Source of the DNA: Bin80 sp965116685
GTDB taxonomy: Bacteria; Bacteroidota; Rhodothermia; Rhodothermales; Bin80
NCBI GenBank assembly: GCA_965116685.1
Contig: OZ220707.1
Span: 310,001-374,000 of the forward strand
Direction of reading: 5' to 3'
DNA length: 64,000 nucleotides
The translations under genes and the position numbers were made by a program. Positions 1 to 9,875 of this stretch are shown one piece after another. Every line of letters begins with the position of its first letter. The stretch's first letter is position 1. The notes under the pieces were generated by a model that had not been told where the DNA came from, did not search any database, and saw only the letters and a program-made list of their open reading frames with translations.

Positions 1-781
1 TGGTGACTTCGGCATCATGCTCAAAAAATAGTTGCCATTGGTGTTCCAGCGCCTTGCGAAGAAATATTTCCTTTTCTTTTACCGTGATCAGCGGTTGAAC
101 ATCATAAGCCATAACCCAGGGACCCCGTAAATGGTGAACCGTTGGCAAAAGATCGGCACAGAATACAATGGTCCCCTCTCTTCCACTGATCTTGACCAAC
201 TGCTGCGCGGCCGTGTGGCCATTCATCACCAAAAGGTCAATCCCTGGAAAAATAGTCCCTTCCCCGGAATGTGTTTTTAACTGTCCTGTTGCAACCATCG
301 GCTCAAAATTATCGCTAAAGAAGGATGCTCGTTCACGGATATTGGGAGTTCTGGCTTCTTCTAGATGCCGCTGTTGCAAATGGTACGTGGCATTTTTGAA
401 TTTGGGGATAATTCGGGAGCCCCTGCGATCTGTACTGCCACCTGCATGATCAAAATGTAGATGTGTCAGAATGACATCTGTAACATCCCCAACACTAAAA
501 CCTGCCTTCTTGAGAGATGCTTCCAATAAACATCCCTCCAACGCATAGATATCTCTAAATCGCTGATCATACTTGTTTCCCGCACCATTATCAATGAGGA
601 TGAGGCGCCCATCTCCCTCAAGCAGGAGCGATCTCATTGACATCTGGATACGGTTGCGATCATCGGGTGGGATCCGACGTTCCCAAAGCACGCGTGGAAT
701 GATCCCAAACATTGCACCCCCATCAAGTCTGAAGCGACCACACTCAATCGTATGCAGTGTATATGGCCCAATCTGCGACAT
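1..781 (-). CDS. MBL-fold metallohydrolase (C-terminus beyond window edge)
   Basis: The minus-strand reading frame opens at an ATG at 781 (MSQIGPYTLHTIECGRF) and runs off the left edge, so about 260 residues are visible. It contains the metallo-beta-lactamase signature HLHFDHAGG, preceded by LIDNGAGNKYD, and a later VNGHTAAQQ histidine segment and FCADLLP aspartate segment, all typical zinc-binding positions of the superfamily. No signal peptide is seen, so a cytoplasmic hydrolase is likely; the substrate cannot be told from sequence. It starts 5 bp after the stop of the LON-domain gene upstream, so the two are probably one transcript. Confidence 0.9.
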   Translation of the reverse strand, partial: MSQIGPYTLHTIECGRFRLDGGAMFGIIPRVLWERRIPPDDRNRIQMSMRSLLLEGDGRLILIDNGAGNKYDQRFRDIYALEGCLLEASLKKAGFSVGDVTDVILTHLHFDHAGGSTDRRGSRIIPKFKNATYHLQQRHLEEARTPNIRERASFFSDNFEPMVATGQLKTHSGEGTIFPGIDLLVMNGHTAAQQLVKISGREGTIVFCADLLPTVHHLRGPWVMAYDVQPLITVKEKEIFLRKALEHQWQLFFEHDAEVT

Positions 782-786
782 CAGCG

Positions 787-1431
787 CTAACTTTTTTCGG
801 GAGGGAAGTCCTTGAAATGTCCATTTGAAATGACCCGCTGGCGGATTTCCCATTTTTCAACCACCTTGGGAATCAACTCTGCAAGATATTCACTTAAGAA
901 CTGAACTCGCTCACTCTCGCACTGCACTTCAAGTAAGTCCTGACGTTGATCAAGTGACAGACCACAATTCCGCCCGATTAGCCATGAGACTGAATGCCCG
1001 GATTGGTAGTATTGAGGGTCTACCGTTCGACCAGCAATTTCCAAAAGTTTAATGTGCTGTGCAATCAGTTGCTCTTTTTTGACCAGAGATACCGATTCAG
1101 TTGTATCATTGTACTGCTCTACAATCCCCTGCTGATATGACTTGGTCCTATCTATCTTGATAATCTGAACCCGATGAACTCCTCCAACCTGAATATCGAC
1201 TCGACCATCAGCATACTGCGCGAGTACATGCTCAATATAAGCGGTGCAACCAACTTCATTTATCTGTTTGTCATTACCACGTACAATCACAAATGGCGTA
1301 TCCTTGGCCATACAGTTGGCGACCATTTCCTTGTAACGCGGTTCGAATACATGCAGATTTTTCCGTTCGCTTGGATACAATACGGTGTCCAGAAGAAACA
1401 GCCCCAGTTTATTTGATATATCGGCGCTCAT
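787..1431 (-). CDS. LON peptidase N-terminal (substrate-binding) domain protein
   Basis: The 214-residue protein matches the stand-alone LON N-terminal domain family. Its opening LGLFLLDTVLYPSERKNLHVFEPRYKEMV follows the family pattern of a phi-FPL-phi-P start followed by an F-E-P-R-Y box, and EVGCTAYIEHV is the next conserved strand. It lacks the AAA+ and protease domains of full Lon, so it is not a protease by itself; family members are thought to bind protein substrates, and their function is poorly known. It ends 5 bp before the MBL-fold gene, which suggests co-transcription. The role is inferred from family only. Confidence 0.85.
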   Translation of the reverse strand: MSADISNKLGLFLLDTVLYPSERKNLHVFEPRYKEMVANCMAKDTPFVIVRGNDKQINEVGCTAYIEHVLAQYADGRVDIQVGGVHRVQIIKIDRTKSYQQGIVEQYNDTTESVSLVKKEQLIAQHIKLLEIAGRTVDPQYYQSGHSVSWLIGRNCGLSLDQRQDLLEVQCESERVQFLSEYLAELIPKVVEKWEIRQRVISNGHFKDFPPEKS

Positions 1432-1487
1432 AGTGAGTTCGTATGAGGGTACCGCGTATGTGTTTCCTTTTTATGATTTGCTGAATC

Positions 1488-2768
1488 ATGTATCGGCTTT
1501 TATTTCTTGGCTTTTTGATTGCACCAATCTATTTCGCAGAGTGTGTGGCACAAGATGATTTTAGAGGCATGAATCAACTCTCAGAAAATCTTGTGGAGCA
1601 GCGGTGGCAGACTCATCGGCAGCTTGATGCCATGGCCGGGATATCTCTGATTGGTGCGCAGTGGAGAGGTCTTGCGTTGCTGAACCTGGAGGCTGCCAAT
1701 TATCCTTTTGCATTGCGACTGCGTGGGAGCGTACGACAAGGGCCTCTTGGGCGTTATACCCCCGACTGGGACGAAGCTTATGATTTCTTGCGTATCATTC
1801 AGTTTGCCCGTGTTCAGACTGACAACCTTTATACGCGTATCGGTCCCATTCGAAATATGCGTCACGGGATCGGACATGTGGTCAATCATTTTAGCTCGTC
1901 TGCTTCTTGGGATGCGCGAACCATTGGAGCTGAACTGGCATGGGATAGAGGGATTTTCGAATTCAGTGGTTTCACCGCAGACGTACTGCTTAACAATCTG
2001 GTTGGTGCAAGAGTAAGTCTTGATCTCCCATATACCAGTAAACTGGGAGTTAACTACGCCAACCATTATCCCACCAATCTGACAGCATGGAGCATTGATC
2101 TGCAGAGCGAACTGTTTGAGACGGGGCGCATTGCCTTTGCTCCCTACGTCAGCTACGCATGGTATACACGATATGGGGACGGATTGGCATTTGGTGCTGA
2201 TGTAAGAAGCTCGGGCTTTCTGGATATATTAAGCTTTCGGATAAGAGTCGGGGCTTTCTACAATAGCCGCCATTTCATCCCGGGCTATATAGGAACCCTG
2301 TTTAGTGTAAACAACTCCCAGAATCGCATCATTCGTAGTGGTGCGGATTTGGAAAATATTGTCTCGGAGGATTTTGCAGGTTTCCCTCTCCAAGAAGCTC
2401 GCGGCATCAATGATCTACTCACAGAATTCGAACTCCAGGTCAGGGATAGATTCTGGATTGCATATAGCTGGCGGCGGCATTACGGTGCACAGCGGCTTAG
2501 CGAGCTTTACTTCCGACTATTCATGAAGGCAGGCGACTTCTTCCATCTTGAGGTTGGCGTTGATCGCCTGGGAGAGCGTACCTTCGCAGATGTATTCACA
2601 GCTTTTTCCGAACAAAGCGCACTCATTTTTGCTACTGTATTGCGTATTCGGGGATCCATCTTCCTTCGCACCGAGGCCCGGTACACCTTTGAGCCAATTG
2701 CCCCAGTCCCTCATTACCTAGTCCAGAGACGCTTTGAACCCACCTTGGGAGTTCGTATGGATTTTTAG
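1488..2768 (+). CDS. Predicted outer-membrane beta-barrel protein
   Basis: The 426-residue protein begins with a signal peptide (hydrophobic residues 4-16, likely cleavage after AECVA near residue 22). The rest alternates aromatic and polar residues and ends in the aromatic LGVRMDF, as expected of an outer-membrane barrel. The central YTRIGPIRNMRHGIGHVVNHF stretch is distinctive, but I cannot assign it to a named family; a Wzi-like or generic porin-like barrel is possible. It diverges from the LON-domain gene, with 56 bp between the two starts holding any promoters. The location is inferred; the function is unknown. Confidence 0.75.
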   Translation: MYRLLFLGFLIAPIYFAECVAQDDFRGMNQLSENLVEQRWQTHRQLDAMAGISLIGAQWRGLALLNLEAANYPFALRLRGSVRQGPLGRYTPDWDEAYDFLRIIQFARVQTDNLYTRIGPIRNMRHGIGHVVNHFSSSASWDARTIGAELAWDRGIFEFSGFTADVLLNNLVGARVSLDLPYTSKLGVNYANHYPTNLTAWSIDLQSELFETGRIAFAPYVSYAWYTRYGDGLAFGADVRSSGFLDILSFRIRVGAFYNSRHFIPGYIGTLFSVNNSQNRIIRSGADLENIVSEDFAGFPLQEARGINDLLTEFELQVRDRFWIAYSWRRHYGAQRLSELYFRLFMKAGDFFHLEVGVDRLGERTFADVFTAFSEQSALIFATVLRIRGSIFLRTEARYTFEPIAPVPHYLVQRRFEPTLGVRMDF

Positions 2769-3794
2769 TCAGTCCACAATGTCATCGTGACCTTGGAGAT
2801 TTCTGGCCTAGAATGTTCGGAGCTGAGATCACGTATCAACTGAGCAGATCGTCAAACCGATTTAGTGTAATGGGATACAAAAAATCAGCATGCACGCCAA
2901 GTCTGATATTCAGACAACACTTTAAACTTGGGCTAAAAGATGATTGATATCTTGAATACGTAGAGCCATTGCAGATAATATGATTAAACTGAGTCACAAA
3001 AACATGGCCAAGATAATCATGAAATGATTCCTGTACCCAGTCTCTACCACAGGGCGGCACCTTCGTCCTGTTACCGAACCCACTCAAAAAGGGGAAGCCC
3101 CATTTCTATACGGGTGTGATGAGTCCATTCCGTGAAAATATCCGGTCAGATCCTATAGAATCTGTGCGCCCTTGGTCCAAGATTTTAACAAAACTTTACG
3201 TACAAAATATGGGGTTCTCGTACGGATACCGAAATACATGTGCGTCAACGGGGCTTAATCCGTTCACCACCTCCGCCATCATCGTATTGAGACAGCGCTG
3301 CTACGCCACACGAGCCCCCTGTATCTTATAGGTGGGGGGTTTTTATTAAGCGTTTCTTTGGCCTTTGAATTTGACCGAAGAACGTCGACATCTCCTTGGG
3401 AAAACATCTACCTAGCATACTGGAAACGCAACTCATCAAAGATCGAAATTCCGTAAATCGTGAAGCATTCATAGAAACTAGCGGCATTGGACGGCCGATA
3501 TAATGCTTATCAAAGTTTTTTCAAAACGTAACATACTTGCGAGTTGATCTTACGCACCGACGCTCTCAGTATTGGTGAACATCGCTCATGCCGCCTAACG
3601 ACGGAGCCGGATTCGAAACCTGGACCGATTCGGAAGCGTCATGCTCATACACTATATGGATTACAGATCTCTCAGCCGGGCTTTATTGTTCTTTCCCACC
3701 AAACACCTTAAAACTGGTTTAGTCTGAAAAGAATGCTTTAAAATGGATAAGCCTCTGGTTAATATAGAACTTCCCAAACTTTTACCGCTGTCTC
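2769..3794. other. About 1 kb without a convincing gene
   Basis: Only short open frames lie here (for example 2836-3087 minus and 3116-3331 plus). They lack recognisable domains and have composition unlike the neighbours. The stretch separates the outer-membrane protein gene from the CRISPR locus and contains one terminator-like hairpin near 3315-3346. It may be a decayed insertion boundary, but I see no terminal repeats. Confidence 0.5.
3315..3346 (+). terminator. Terminator-like GC hairpin with T tract
   Basis: CCCCC at 3315-3319 can pair with GGGGG at about 3335-3339, with wobble pairs extending the stem, and TTTTTATT follows directly. This is the form of a rho-independent terminator reading rightward. 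No clear rightward gene ends just upstream, so what it terminates is unclear. Confidence 0.45.
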
Positions 3795-4712
3795 TCATAA
3801 TTCATTCGGAGATGTGCTCACGTATTCAGATTCTGCTAAGATGCAAATTTGCCCCATTCCAAATACAGTTCCTTTCCCAAGATGACACCACTGAGTGGCC
3901 GCAATAAGAGGCCAGAAGCAACCTGGGCCATTCGGTAATAAAACTTTTCCCGTTACGCCAAAGAGTTTAACTTCTCGCTTTTGCGCACCAGACCATCGTA
4001 CGAGATTGCATTTTTCGCCGACCCATGGTTGCGCTATTATCTGGTTTGCTATGGATCTCGCAAGCCGTATCAGATTTCCATACTCAGCGCTACGTTGCAT
4101 CCCCGACAATCCGGCAATTCTTCGCAACGAAGCTATAATCAAATCTGCGAATTTCGGCGACATAATCAACTGACCTCGTTTAATCAATCTGACTGGCGCA
4201 TCAAATCTCAAAATGCATGGAGTTGACGCAGGATCACCAGGAAAAGCCCATTTAACGTCCCCCAACGTCCATGAATTCCAGCCAGCCAGCGTATGATCTG
4301 GAGTCAAGAATTCGCGACTACGAATACGAAAGGGATCTCGATTCGAGCCGAGCCCCATAACACACGCTTGATCCCAAGCCTTCCATAACGTCCGCCCGTG
4401 GCATGGATCCACATTAAAAAAAATAAGGTCAAGTGCTGGAGCGGTGTTAGGGTCGGGAGGAGCAGGGCGTAGTACGTAGCGAGGTAAGTTTTGGCCATTC
4501 TGATTTGAGCCTGCAAAGACCTCGTCATAGAGAGTACGATCTATACGTCTGAGAGCTCGTCCCCAGACTCCACGAATCATTGGCGTTGTGGCGTGGACAT
4601 GTGGAGTATGCAAGAATAATCTCCACGCACTTACCCTAACCTTGCCCAACAATATTTGGATCTGCTCTTGGAGCTTAAGAATAGAATCATTATTAACGCA
4701 ACGCATATACAC
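3795..4712 (-). CDS. cas6: CRISPR pre-crRNA endoribonuclease Cas6
   Basis: The 305-residue protein has the C-terminal Cas6 architecture. A strand with LRFDAPVRLIKRGQLI (about residues 168-183) is followed by the helical ADLIIASLRRIAGL segment, then WCHLGKGTVFGMGQI near the C-terminus, which is the glycine-rich loop of RAMP RNA-binding proteins. Family role: cleavage of the repeat transcript to leave an eight-nucleotide 5' handle. It is transcribed away from the cas10 operon across a divergent gap. The catalytic residue cannot be fixed by eye because Cas6 active sites are not conserved. The start at 4712 is one of two close ATGs (4706 is the other). Confidence 0.85.
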   Translation of the reverse strand: MYMRCVNNDSILKLQEQIQILLGKVRVSAWRLFLHTPHVHATTPMIRGVWGRALRRIDRTLYDEVFAGSNQNGQNLPRYVLRPAPPDPNTAPALDLIFFNVDPCHGRTLWKAWDQACVMGLGSNRDPFRIRSREFLTPDHTLAGWNSWTLGDVKWAFPGDPASTPCILRFDAPVRLIKRGQLIMSPKFADLIIASLRRIAGLSGMQRSAEYGNLIRLARSIANQIIAQPWVGEKCNLVRWSGAQKREVKLFGVTGKVLLPNGPGCFWPLIAATQWCHLGKGTVFGMGQICILAESEYVSTSPNEL

Positions 4713-4920
4713 GGATCAGATACGTTTGTAGCCAAGATAGCATTTCGATCGTTTTGTGCGCATACGACAGGAATTTTTGATGCGAGAACAACATCAAATA
4801 TGGGAATTTAATCCATCCGGGCGAAAATGTCTGAAACATGAATTGTTTGTTTTTTTGCATTCAACTTCGTATCCTCGGTGTTTAGTTTCTATCCAATTGA
4901 AATCTTGTCATCCAGCCTAT
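4713..4920. promoter_or_regulatory. Divergent intergenic region between cas6 and cas10
   Basis: About 208 bp separate the cas6 start from the preferred cas10 start, so promoters for both directions must lie here. An upstream ATG at 4756 would add 55 residues to Cas10, but that extension has no Cas10-like sequence and looks non-coding. No operator or strong sigma-70 boxes are clear. Confidence 0.5.
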
Positions 4921-7491
4921 ATGAACAGCACTGAGGAAACGAAAATATGTGAAACCCGCTGGGATCAAGTGCTGAAGGCTTGGATGCACGATCCGGTTGA
5001 CAAGTCTCTATCAATCTTTGATCATCAGGAGCGCGCAAACTTTTACTTCTCAGCGGCTGTGAACACAGAACAGGGCCTTTCCAACTTGGAGACGTCCTCA
5101 AAGTCTTCCGACATTGCCGCATCTATTGCAGAGCGGATCCCCATGCCCAGCGCTGGACAATATGGAGAGCGTGCTGTAGGCCCAAATGATGGTCCGTTTC
5201 GGGTATTTCATCCCGTCAGTGCTCAGCCGGATGATCTCAATATTCCGAATGTGTCCAAGGACGACATATCAGCCGTGATCAAGAATATTGTGGATGATTT
5301 ACCAGTGGACCCTCGCCTGCGCTTTCTTGCACTATGGCGATTTCTCCCACGGGATCTACACCAAGAGTTTGGATTGGATTTTACTCGGTTGCCAGCGGAA
5401 ACACGGGTACCTGACCACTCTCTCATACAACATGTAGACATTACGAGCGGAATTCAAGCAGCCAGCCAATTCGGCCATGGCTACTCAATCCTTTCTGTTA
5501 CGCTTGGTCCCGTCCAAAATTTCATTCAGGCAGCAAGGAGTGTACGGGATTTATGGTCGGGAAGCGCGCTGCTTTCCTGGCTAATATTTCAGGGAATTCT
5601 TCCGATTATCCAGAACTTGGGACCTACGGTAATGGTGTTCCCCGCACTACGTGGAAACCCACTGGTTGACTTATGGCTGCAGAAAATTCAAGGCCTTGAG
5701 GATTTCATACCAGCACCGTCAACTCAAGCACGCCGAGCCCCTTCCCTGCCAAATAAATTTGTCGCATTGGTCCCGAATGGAAAAGATGGTATCATCGCAT
5801 CTAACTTTGCATCTGCAAGCAAAAAGGGTATCTCCACTGCCTGGCGACGTTTGGCAAATCAAGTCCACGAACATCTTGATCCCATGTTTTCGCAGCTTGA
5901 TTCTGAGTGGGACAAACACTGGGTGGACCAGATCGAAAGCTTTTTTGAAGTTACTGTCTCACTCTGCCCAGCAACCAGTTTGAATGACTTGGAAATGTCG
6001 TCTTTGATTGGCGGGAAACAGAACTTGGGAGACGTTTGGAATGATGCTCAAAAAGTTCGCAATATGGCCGAAGATATTCCAGATTCGGATAGATACCGAT
6101 ACAGGCAGGATAAGGCCGGCCAGTGGCAGGCACAGCTAGAAGTCTCCACACGATATGCCGAAGCCCTACGATCCATTCGGCATATCCCGCAAGTTCCAGA
6201 GATACAGCCGGCCGGGCCCAAATGCAGCTTACTGGGAACCTATGAACAAATGGGACCTGCCATCCTAAAGGACTCGGATAAATTCTGGCATGACGCACAG
6301 AAAATGAAAAGCCTTGAACTTTGGGAACGTGAGCGATTCTGTGCAGTCGCGCTCTGCAAACGTTTTGCACCGAAGCAGTTTCTCTGCTACGAGTTGGATC
6401 TGTCCGAGTCAGAGTTGCGATTTCCTGATACGGCAACAATTGCAGCAAGAGAATGGCTTCAGCAAGCTTCAATTGATTTTACGCAATGGAATAATTGGAA
6501 TGGGCGCTGGCTTCATCAGCACCATCGCAATGAAGACGGCGAATCGGTGCCGCATGATCTTTGGAAAAAGATCCAAGACGCAAAACAAAAGTTTGCCCCC
6601 TCACCATCCTATTATGCCATATTAATGATTGATGCAGACGATATGGGCTTGTGGCTAAAGGGTGAGAAAGCTCCGTCCGTTAAAGATGTTCTCCACCCCA
6701 AGCTGCGGAAATACTTTGAACAACTGGAGTCTGAAGGCCTTGAAGCGAAACGCCCGGTAGGCCCCGCATTGCACGCGGCCATTAGTGAAGCACTCAACAA
6801 TTTTGCCAGTATCAGTGCACCTAGTATCGTCAACAATCATTCTGGGACGCTGATTTACTCAGGTGGAGATGATGTTCTTGCTCTTTTACCAACCCGTAGT
6901 GCAATTGAATGCGCCCTTGAACTCCGCAAAGCCTTCTGTGGAGAAAACGGGAGTATTGAAGGTTGGGCCAAACATGAGGACAAACATGTACTGGCCATGG
7001 GCGATGCTGCCACACTTTCGGTGGGTATAGCATTTGTTCACTTCAAAGAGGATTTGAGTGGTGCCTTGCAAGCAGCCCGTGAAGCAGAAACAGAATCTAA
7101 AACCAGTGGCAAAGACCGCTTGACCCTGCGATTTATGCGGCGTTCGGGGGATCGCCCAAGCTGCAATCTGTCATGGGATCTTGCGTGCTGGTTCCAGGAG
7201 GCCGCTGAAACGTTCCAGCAAGGAGTCTCTTATCGGTGGATCTACCAGTTGAGGAATGAAGAACCCGTACTTTCTAACTTGCCTCCCGAAGCCGTAAATG
7301 CCGAAATTAAACGCCTAATCAAACGATCTGAGGCAATGGACGATGAAAAAGCGCCTGCAGATGCCATGCCGATTGATCGCTGGTGGCCAAACTATACACG
7401 GTATACCGAGGATTACAAGGATCGGTTAAAGCGCTTTATTGACCTTTGCTTGGGGGCTTCATTTATATCCCGCGGATTTGATGGCAGATAA
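4921..7491 (+). CDS. cmr2: Type III-B CRISPR large subunit Cas10/Cmr2
   Basis: With the start at 4921 the protein has 856 residues. H23-D24 in WMHDPVDKS is the HD nuclease motif in the usual Cmr2 HDPxDK setting. LGPVQNFIQAARSVRDLWSG (from about residue 195) is the signature of the first palm domain. DADDMG (from about 571) is an acidic palm segment, and SGGDD has its GGDD at 648-651, the metal-binding site for cyclic oligoadenylate synthesis. A Cys in PKCSLLGTYEQMGP stands where many Cmr2 proteins have a zinc ribbon, but the second Cys is missing. Both catalytic motifs look intact. An upstream ATG at 4756 is possible but unlikely. Confidence 0.95.
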   Translation: MNSTEETKICETRWDQVLKAWMHDPVDKSLSIFDHQERANFYFSAAVNTEQGLSNLETSSKSSDIAASIAERIPMPSAGQYGERAVGPNDGPFRVFHPVSAQPDDLNIPNVSKDDISAVIKNIVDDLPVDPRLRFLALWRFLPRDLHQEFGLDFTRLPAETRVPDHSLIQHVDITSGIQAASQFGHGYSILSVTLGPVQNFIQAARSVRDLWSGSALLSWLIFQGILPIIQNLGPTVMVFPALRGNPLVDLWLQKIQGLEDFIPAPSTQARRAPSLPNKFVALVPNGKDGIIASNFASASKKGISTAWRRLANQVHEHLDPMFSQLDSEWDKHWVDQIESFFEVTVSLCPATSLNDLEMSSLIGGKQNLGDVWNDAQKVRNMAEDIPDSDRYRYRQDKAGQWQAQLEVSTRYAEALRSIRHIPQVPEIQPAGPKCSLLGTYEQMGPAILKDSDKFWHDAQKMKSLELWERERFCAVALCKRFAPKQFLCYELDLSESELRFPDTATIAAREWLQQASIDFTQWNNWNGRWLHQHHRNEDGESVPHDLWKKIQDAKQKFAPSPSYYAILMIDADDMGLWLKGEKAPSVKDVLHPKLRKYFEQLESEGLEAKRPVGPALHAAISEALNNFASISAPSIVNNHSGTLIYSGGDDVLALLPTRSAIECALELRKAFCGENGSIEGWAKHEDKHVLAMGDAATLSVGIAFVHFKEDLSGALQAAREAETESKTSGKDRLTLRFMRRSGDRPSCNLSWDLACWFQEAAETFQQGVSYRWIYQLRNEEPVLSNLPPEAVNAEIKRLIKRSEAMDDEKAPADAMPIDRWWPNYTRYTEDYKDRLKRFIDLCLGASFISRGFDGR

Positions 7492-8578
7492 ACCTGTGAC
7501 ACGGAGACTATTACTGCGCCCGGTTGATACACTTTCCTTTCGGGACGCCCGTCCATTTGACACGGTTGGACAGGCGGACTCAGGACTGCCCTTCCCGCAA
7601 ACATTAGCAGGCGCAATTCGCACATTTCTATTGAAGGCACACAAGGTTGATCTGAGACGATTCGGAAATCGTGTCAAGAAGTATGGTTCCTTTGACAAAG
7701 TACTTGGTAAAGAAGGAGTTCCGATTAAATCGCTAGTGGACATGAGGATTGGCGGACCATGGCTCAGCAAAGACGGAGAATTACTTGTGCCAATGCCATC
7801 CAATCTAAGATTCAACAAATCAATAACCGAGACATCAACCTCCGAGATTTTTTTTCGCTTGGATCCAAAGCGAACTTTACCACCTGGATGGCTCCCGCAA
7901 GAGCAGGGACTTCTCCCGCTCTGGCGCCATGGACGAGAATCGCTTAAGACTGCATCCGGGTATCTTAAACCGGAAGGGTTGCGCATTTTTCTTGAGGGAG
8001 GCATCCCGATTAAGAAAGACCATTATGTGGGTAAGGAGGAGTTGTATACGATTGATCGCCGGGTGGGCATCGCCATTGATGCCGAACGGAATGCCGCGGG
8101 TGAAGGCAAAATTTATACCGCTGGGATGTTGGCCCTCAAGCCGAACGTAGCTTTCTGTGTTGAATTGACCGGTGACCGTGATCTAATCGCACCTCTTTGT
8201 CAGAAAGGAGTGCTTATGAAGTTCGGTGGGGAGGGAAAGTATGTCGAAATTTCCCCCCATAGTGATGACATCTCTTTCTGGCCTAATGTGCAGCTTAGAA
8301 TGGGGGATGGACATCTACTGCTTCTTACGACTCCAGCTTGGTTCGACGGCTGGAAACCTCATAGTCTTGCCTGTATTGCGGCATCTGTTTCCCATTCAGA
8401 AAGTGTGTCTGGATGGGATTTGGCGAAGGGTGGACCTAAACCGAATAGGTTTATGGTTCCAGCCGGTACTGTATATTTTCTGCCAAAGGACACACACATA
8501 CCCCAGTTCTTGGCCAAACATGATGATGCATTAGTGGGATGGGGACACTACCTAAAGGGTAATTGGAATTATGTCTGA
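7481..8578 (+). CDS. cmr3: Type III-B Cmr3 (Cas5-group RAMP)
   Basis: The 365-residue protein opens with RRLLLRPVDTLSFRDARPFD and GLPFPQTLAGAIRTFLL, the conserved Cmr3 N-terminus; the PVD and FRDxRPF blocks are diagnostic. Cmr3 caps the 5'-handle end of the crRNA beside Cas10. The start at 7481 (MADKPVTRR) overlaps the cas10 stop by 11 bp, indicating translational coupling. A longer frame from 7439 would add 14 residues with no family similarity. Its end overlaps cmr4. Confidence 0.93.
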   Translation: MADKPVTRRLLLRPVDTLSFRDARPFDTVGQADSGLPFPQTLAGAIRTFLLKAHKVDLRRFGNRVKKYGSFDKVLGKEGVPIKSLVDMRIGGPWLSKDGELLVPMPSNLRFNKSITETSTSEIFFRLDPKRTLPPGWLPQEQGLLPLWRHGRESLKTASGYLKPEGLRIFLEGGIPIKKDHYVGKEELYTIDRRVGIAIDAERNAAGEGKIYTAGMLALKPNVAFCVELTGDRDLIAPLCQKGVLMKFGGEGKYVEISPHSDDISFWPNVQLRMGDGHLLLLTTPAWFDGWKPHSLACIAASVSHSESVSGWDLAKGGPKPNRFMVPAGTVYFLPKDTHIPQFLAKHDDALVGWGHYLKGNWNYV

Positions 8579-9452
8579 TCAATCAATCTTATTTATCCAC
8601 GCGCTCACAGGACTTCACCCGGGAGGTGGCGTTGCATTGGGCGTAATTGACCAGCCAATCCGGCGTGAACGCCACACAAATTGGCCCATCATTCCCGGGT
8701 CTACACTTAAGGGGGTGCTTCGTAACGCATTTAATCGGAATTCAGGAACAGATACCGATCCTGAGACACTGGCTCTGTTTGGTTCGGCGGAATCTGATGA
8801 AGGCCACGCAGGTGCATTAACCTTATCAGATGCTCGAATTCTCGCGTTCCCTGTGCGATCTTTGTCTGGCGTATTCGCGTGGATTACCTGCCCTGCCGTT
8901 CTGGATCGCCTGTCGCGTGACTTAGCCATCATACGTGGAGAATCCGAACCCATTCCAGAAGCCCCAAGACCTGAATCGAATCATGCGTATTGTGCGCCTG
9001 GGAGCCCTTTGGTATCTAGCGATAAAATGATCCTGGAAGAGTTCGAGTTTTCTGTCCATACCGGCAACAATGCTTTATCCGGGTGGGTCGCATCACAGGT
9101 AACCTCGGATGAACCCACAAGAAAACGTCTTGAGAATCATTTAGCCATACTACATGACGATGATTTTACACATTTTGTCAGTACAGCTACGGAGGTCGTT
9201 GCCCGTATCGGACTTGACTATCATCTTAAGACTGCTCGGAAATCAGCCCTGTTCTACGAAGAATGCCTGCCTCCCGAGACGCTGCTTTACTCTCTGGTAA
9301 TTTGTCAAGACAGTTACCGATCTACCTATAAAGCAAGTAGCAGAGATCTGCTAAAAAAGCTTCAAAGTCTACATCTTCCTTACTTACAGATTGGCGGAGG
9401 CGAAACCGTCGGCAAAGGCATCTGTGCCATTCGCTTTACAACCCCAGCTTAA
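8571..9452 (+). CDS. cmr4: Type III-B Cmr4 (Cas7 backbone, target-RNA nuclease)
   Basis: The 293-residue protein shows the Cmr4 start GLHPGGGVALGVIDQPIRRE followed by PIIPGSTLKGVLR. D27 in GVIDQPI sits where the catalytic Asp of Cmr4 lies, so target-RNA cleavage every six bases is expected. IGGGETVGKGICAIRF at the C-terminus is a glycine-rich RAMP loop. The start overlaps the cmr3 stop by 8 bp, in keeping with a stoichiometric complex. Several copies line the crRNA in known complexes. Confidence 0.95.
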   Translation: MSDQSILFIHALTGLHPGGGVALGVIDQPIRRERHTNWPIIPGSTLKGVLRNAFNRNSGTDTDPETLALFGSAESDEGHAGALTLSDARILAFPVRSLSGVFAWITCPAVLDRLSRDLAIIRGESEPIPEAPRPESNHAYCAPGSPLVSSDKMILEEFEFSVHTGNNALSGWVASQVTSDEPTRKRLENHLAILHDDDFTHFVSTATEVVARIGLDYHLKTARKSALFYEECLPPETLLYSLVICQDSYRSTYKASSRDLLKKLQSLHLPYLQIGGGETVGKGICAIRFTTPA

Positions 9453-9466
9453 GCACCGGTAGCTTC

Positions 9467-9871
9467 ATGAAAAAACACATTACACTGGATCAACTTCGAG
9501 CAAAACATGCGTGGGATGCAGTTAAGAGAGCTGCCAAACAAAAAGATAATGTGCAGCAGGAGTATCAAAGGGATGTAAAGCGCCTACCTATCAGGATCCA
9601 GACGGCCGGACTTGGACAGGCATTAGGTTTCCTGTATGCGAAATCTAAAAGCGGAACGGACGCTAAGAGTCTACTCTTGAAAGATCTGGCCAAGTGGTTG
9701 CTTGTCGAACGTGGGCTTGGTAATCAAAAGGGTCCTGCCCCCAGTTCCTGCGCAATTCTCACTGCGATCGTAGAAGGCGACGCAGGATTTTTGCGCCGGA
9801 CCACCGGGGAAGCATTACTGTACTTGCAGTGGCTTGGTCGATTTACGGAAGTTGAACTAAAACAGGATTAA
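9467..9871 (+). CDS. cmr5: Type III-B small subunit Cmr5 (Cas11)
   Basis: The 134-residue, mostly helical protein carries RLPIRIQTAGLGQALGFLYAKS, the conserved Cmr5 block (a P-x-x-I-x-x-x-G-L stretch). It also has the ending GEALLYLQWLGRFTEVEL, where the LQWLxRFxE motif is typical. Cmr5 forms the inner filament of the Cmr complex and contacts the target strand. It sits 14 bp after cmr4 and 4 bp before the fused cmr6-cmr1 gene, within the same operon. Confidence 0.92.
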   Translation: MKKHITLDQLRAKHAWDAVKRAAKQKDNVQQEYQRDVKRLPIRIQTAGLGQALGFLYAKSKSGTDAKSLLLKDLAKWLLVERGLGNQKGPAPSSCAILTAIVEGDAGFLRRTTGEALLYLQWLGRFTEVELKQD

Positions 9872-9875
9872 AGAC

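Noticed and set aside
2836..3087. Open frame of 83 codons (minus)
   Set aside because: No motif, low-complexity residue pattern, no neighbours in an operon.
3200..3290. tmRNA- or tRNA-like 3' end (ending CACCTCCGCCA) before the terminator-like hairpin
   Set aside because: The T-arm does not pair properly and no matching 5' acceptor or D-arm region was found. It may be chance or a decayed fragment.
4756..4920. N-terminal extension of Cas10 from the upstream ATG
   Set aside because: The 55 added residues have no Cas10 similarity, and the HD motif is already at the proper distance from the ATG at 4921.
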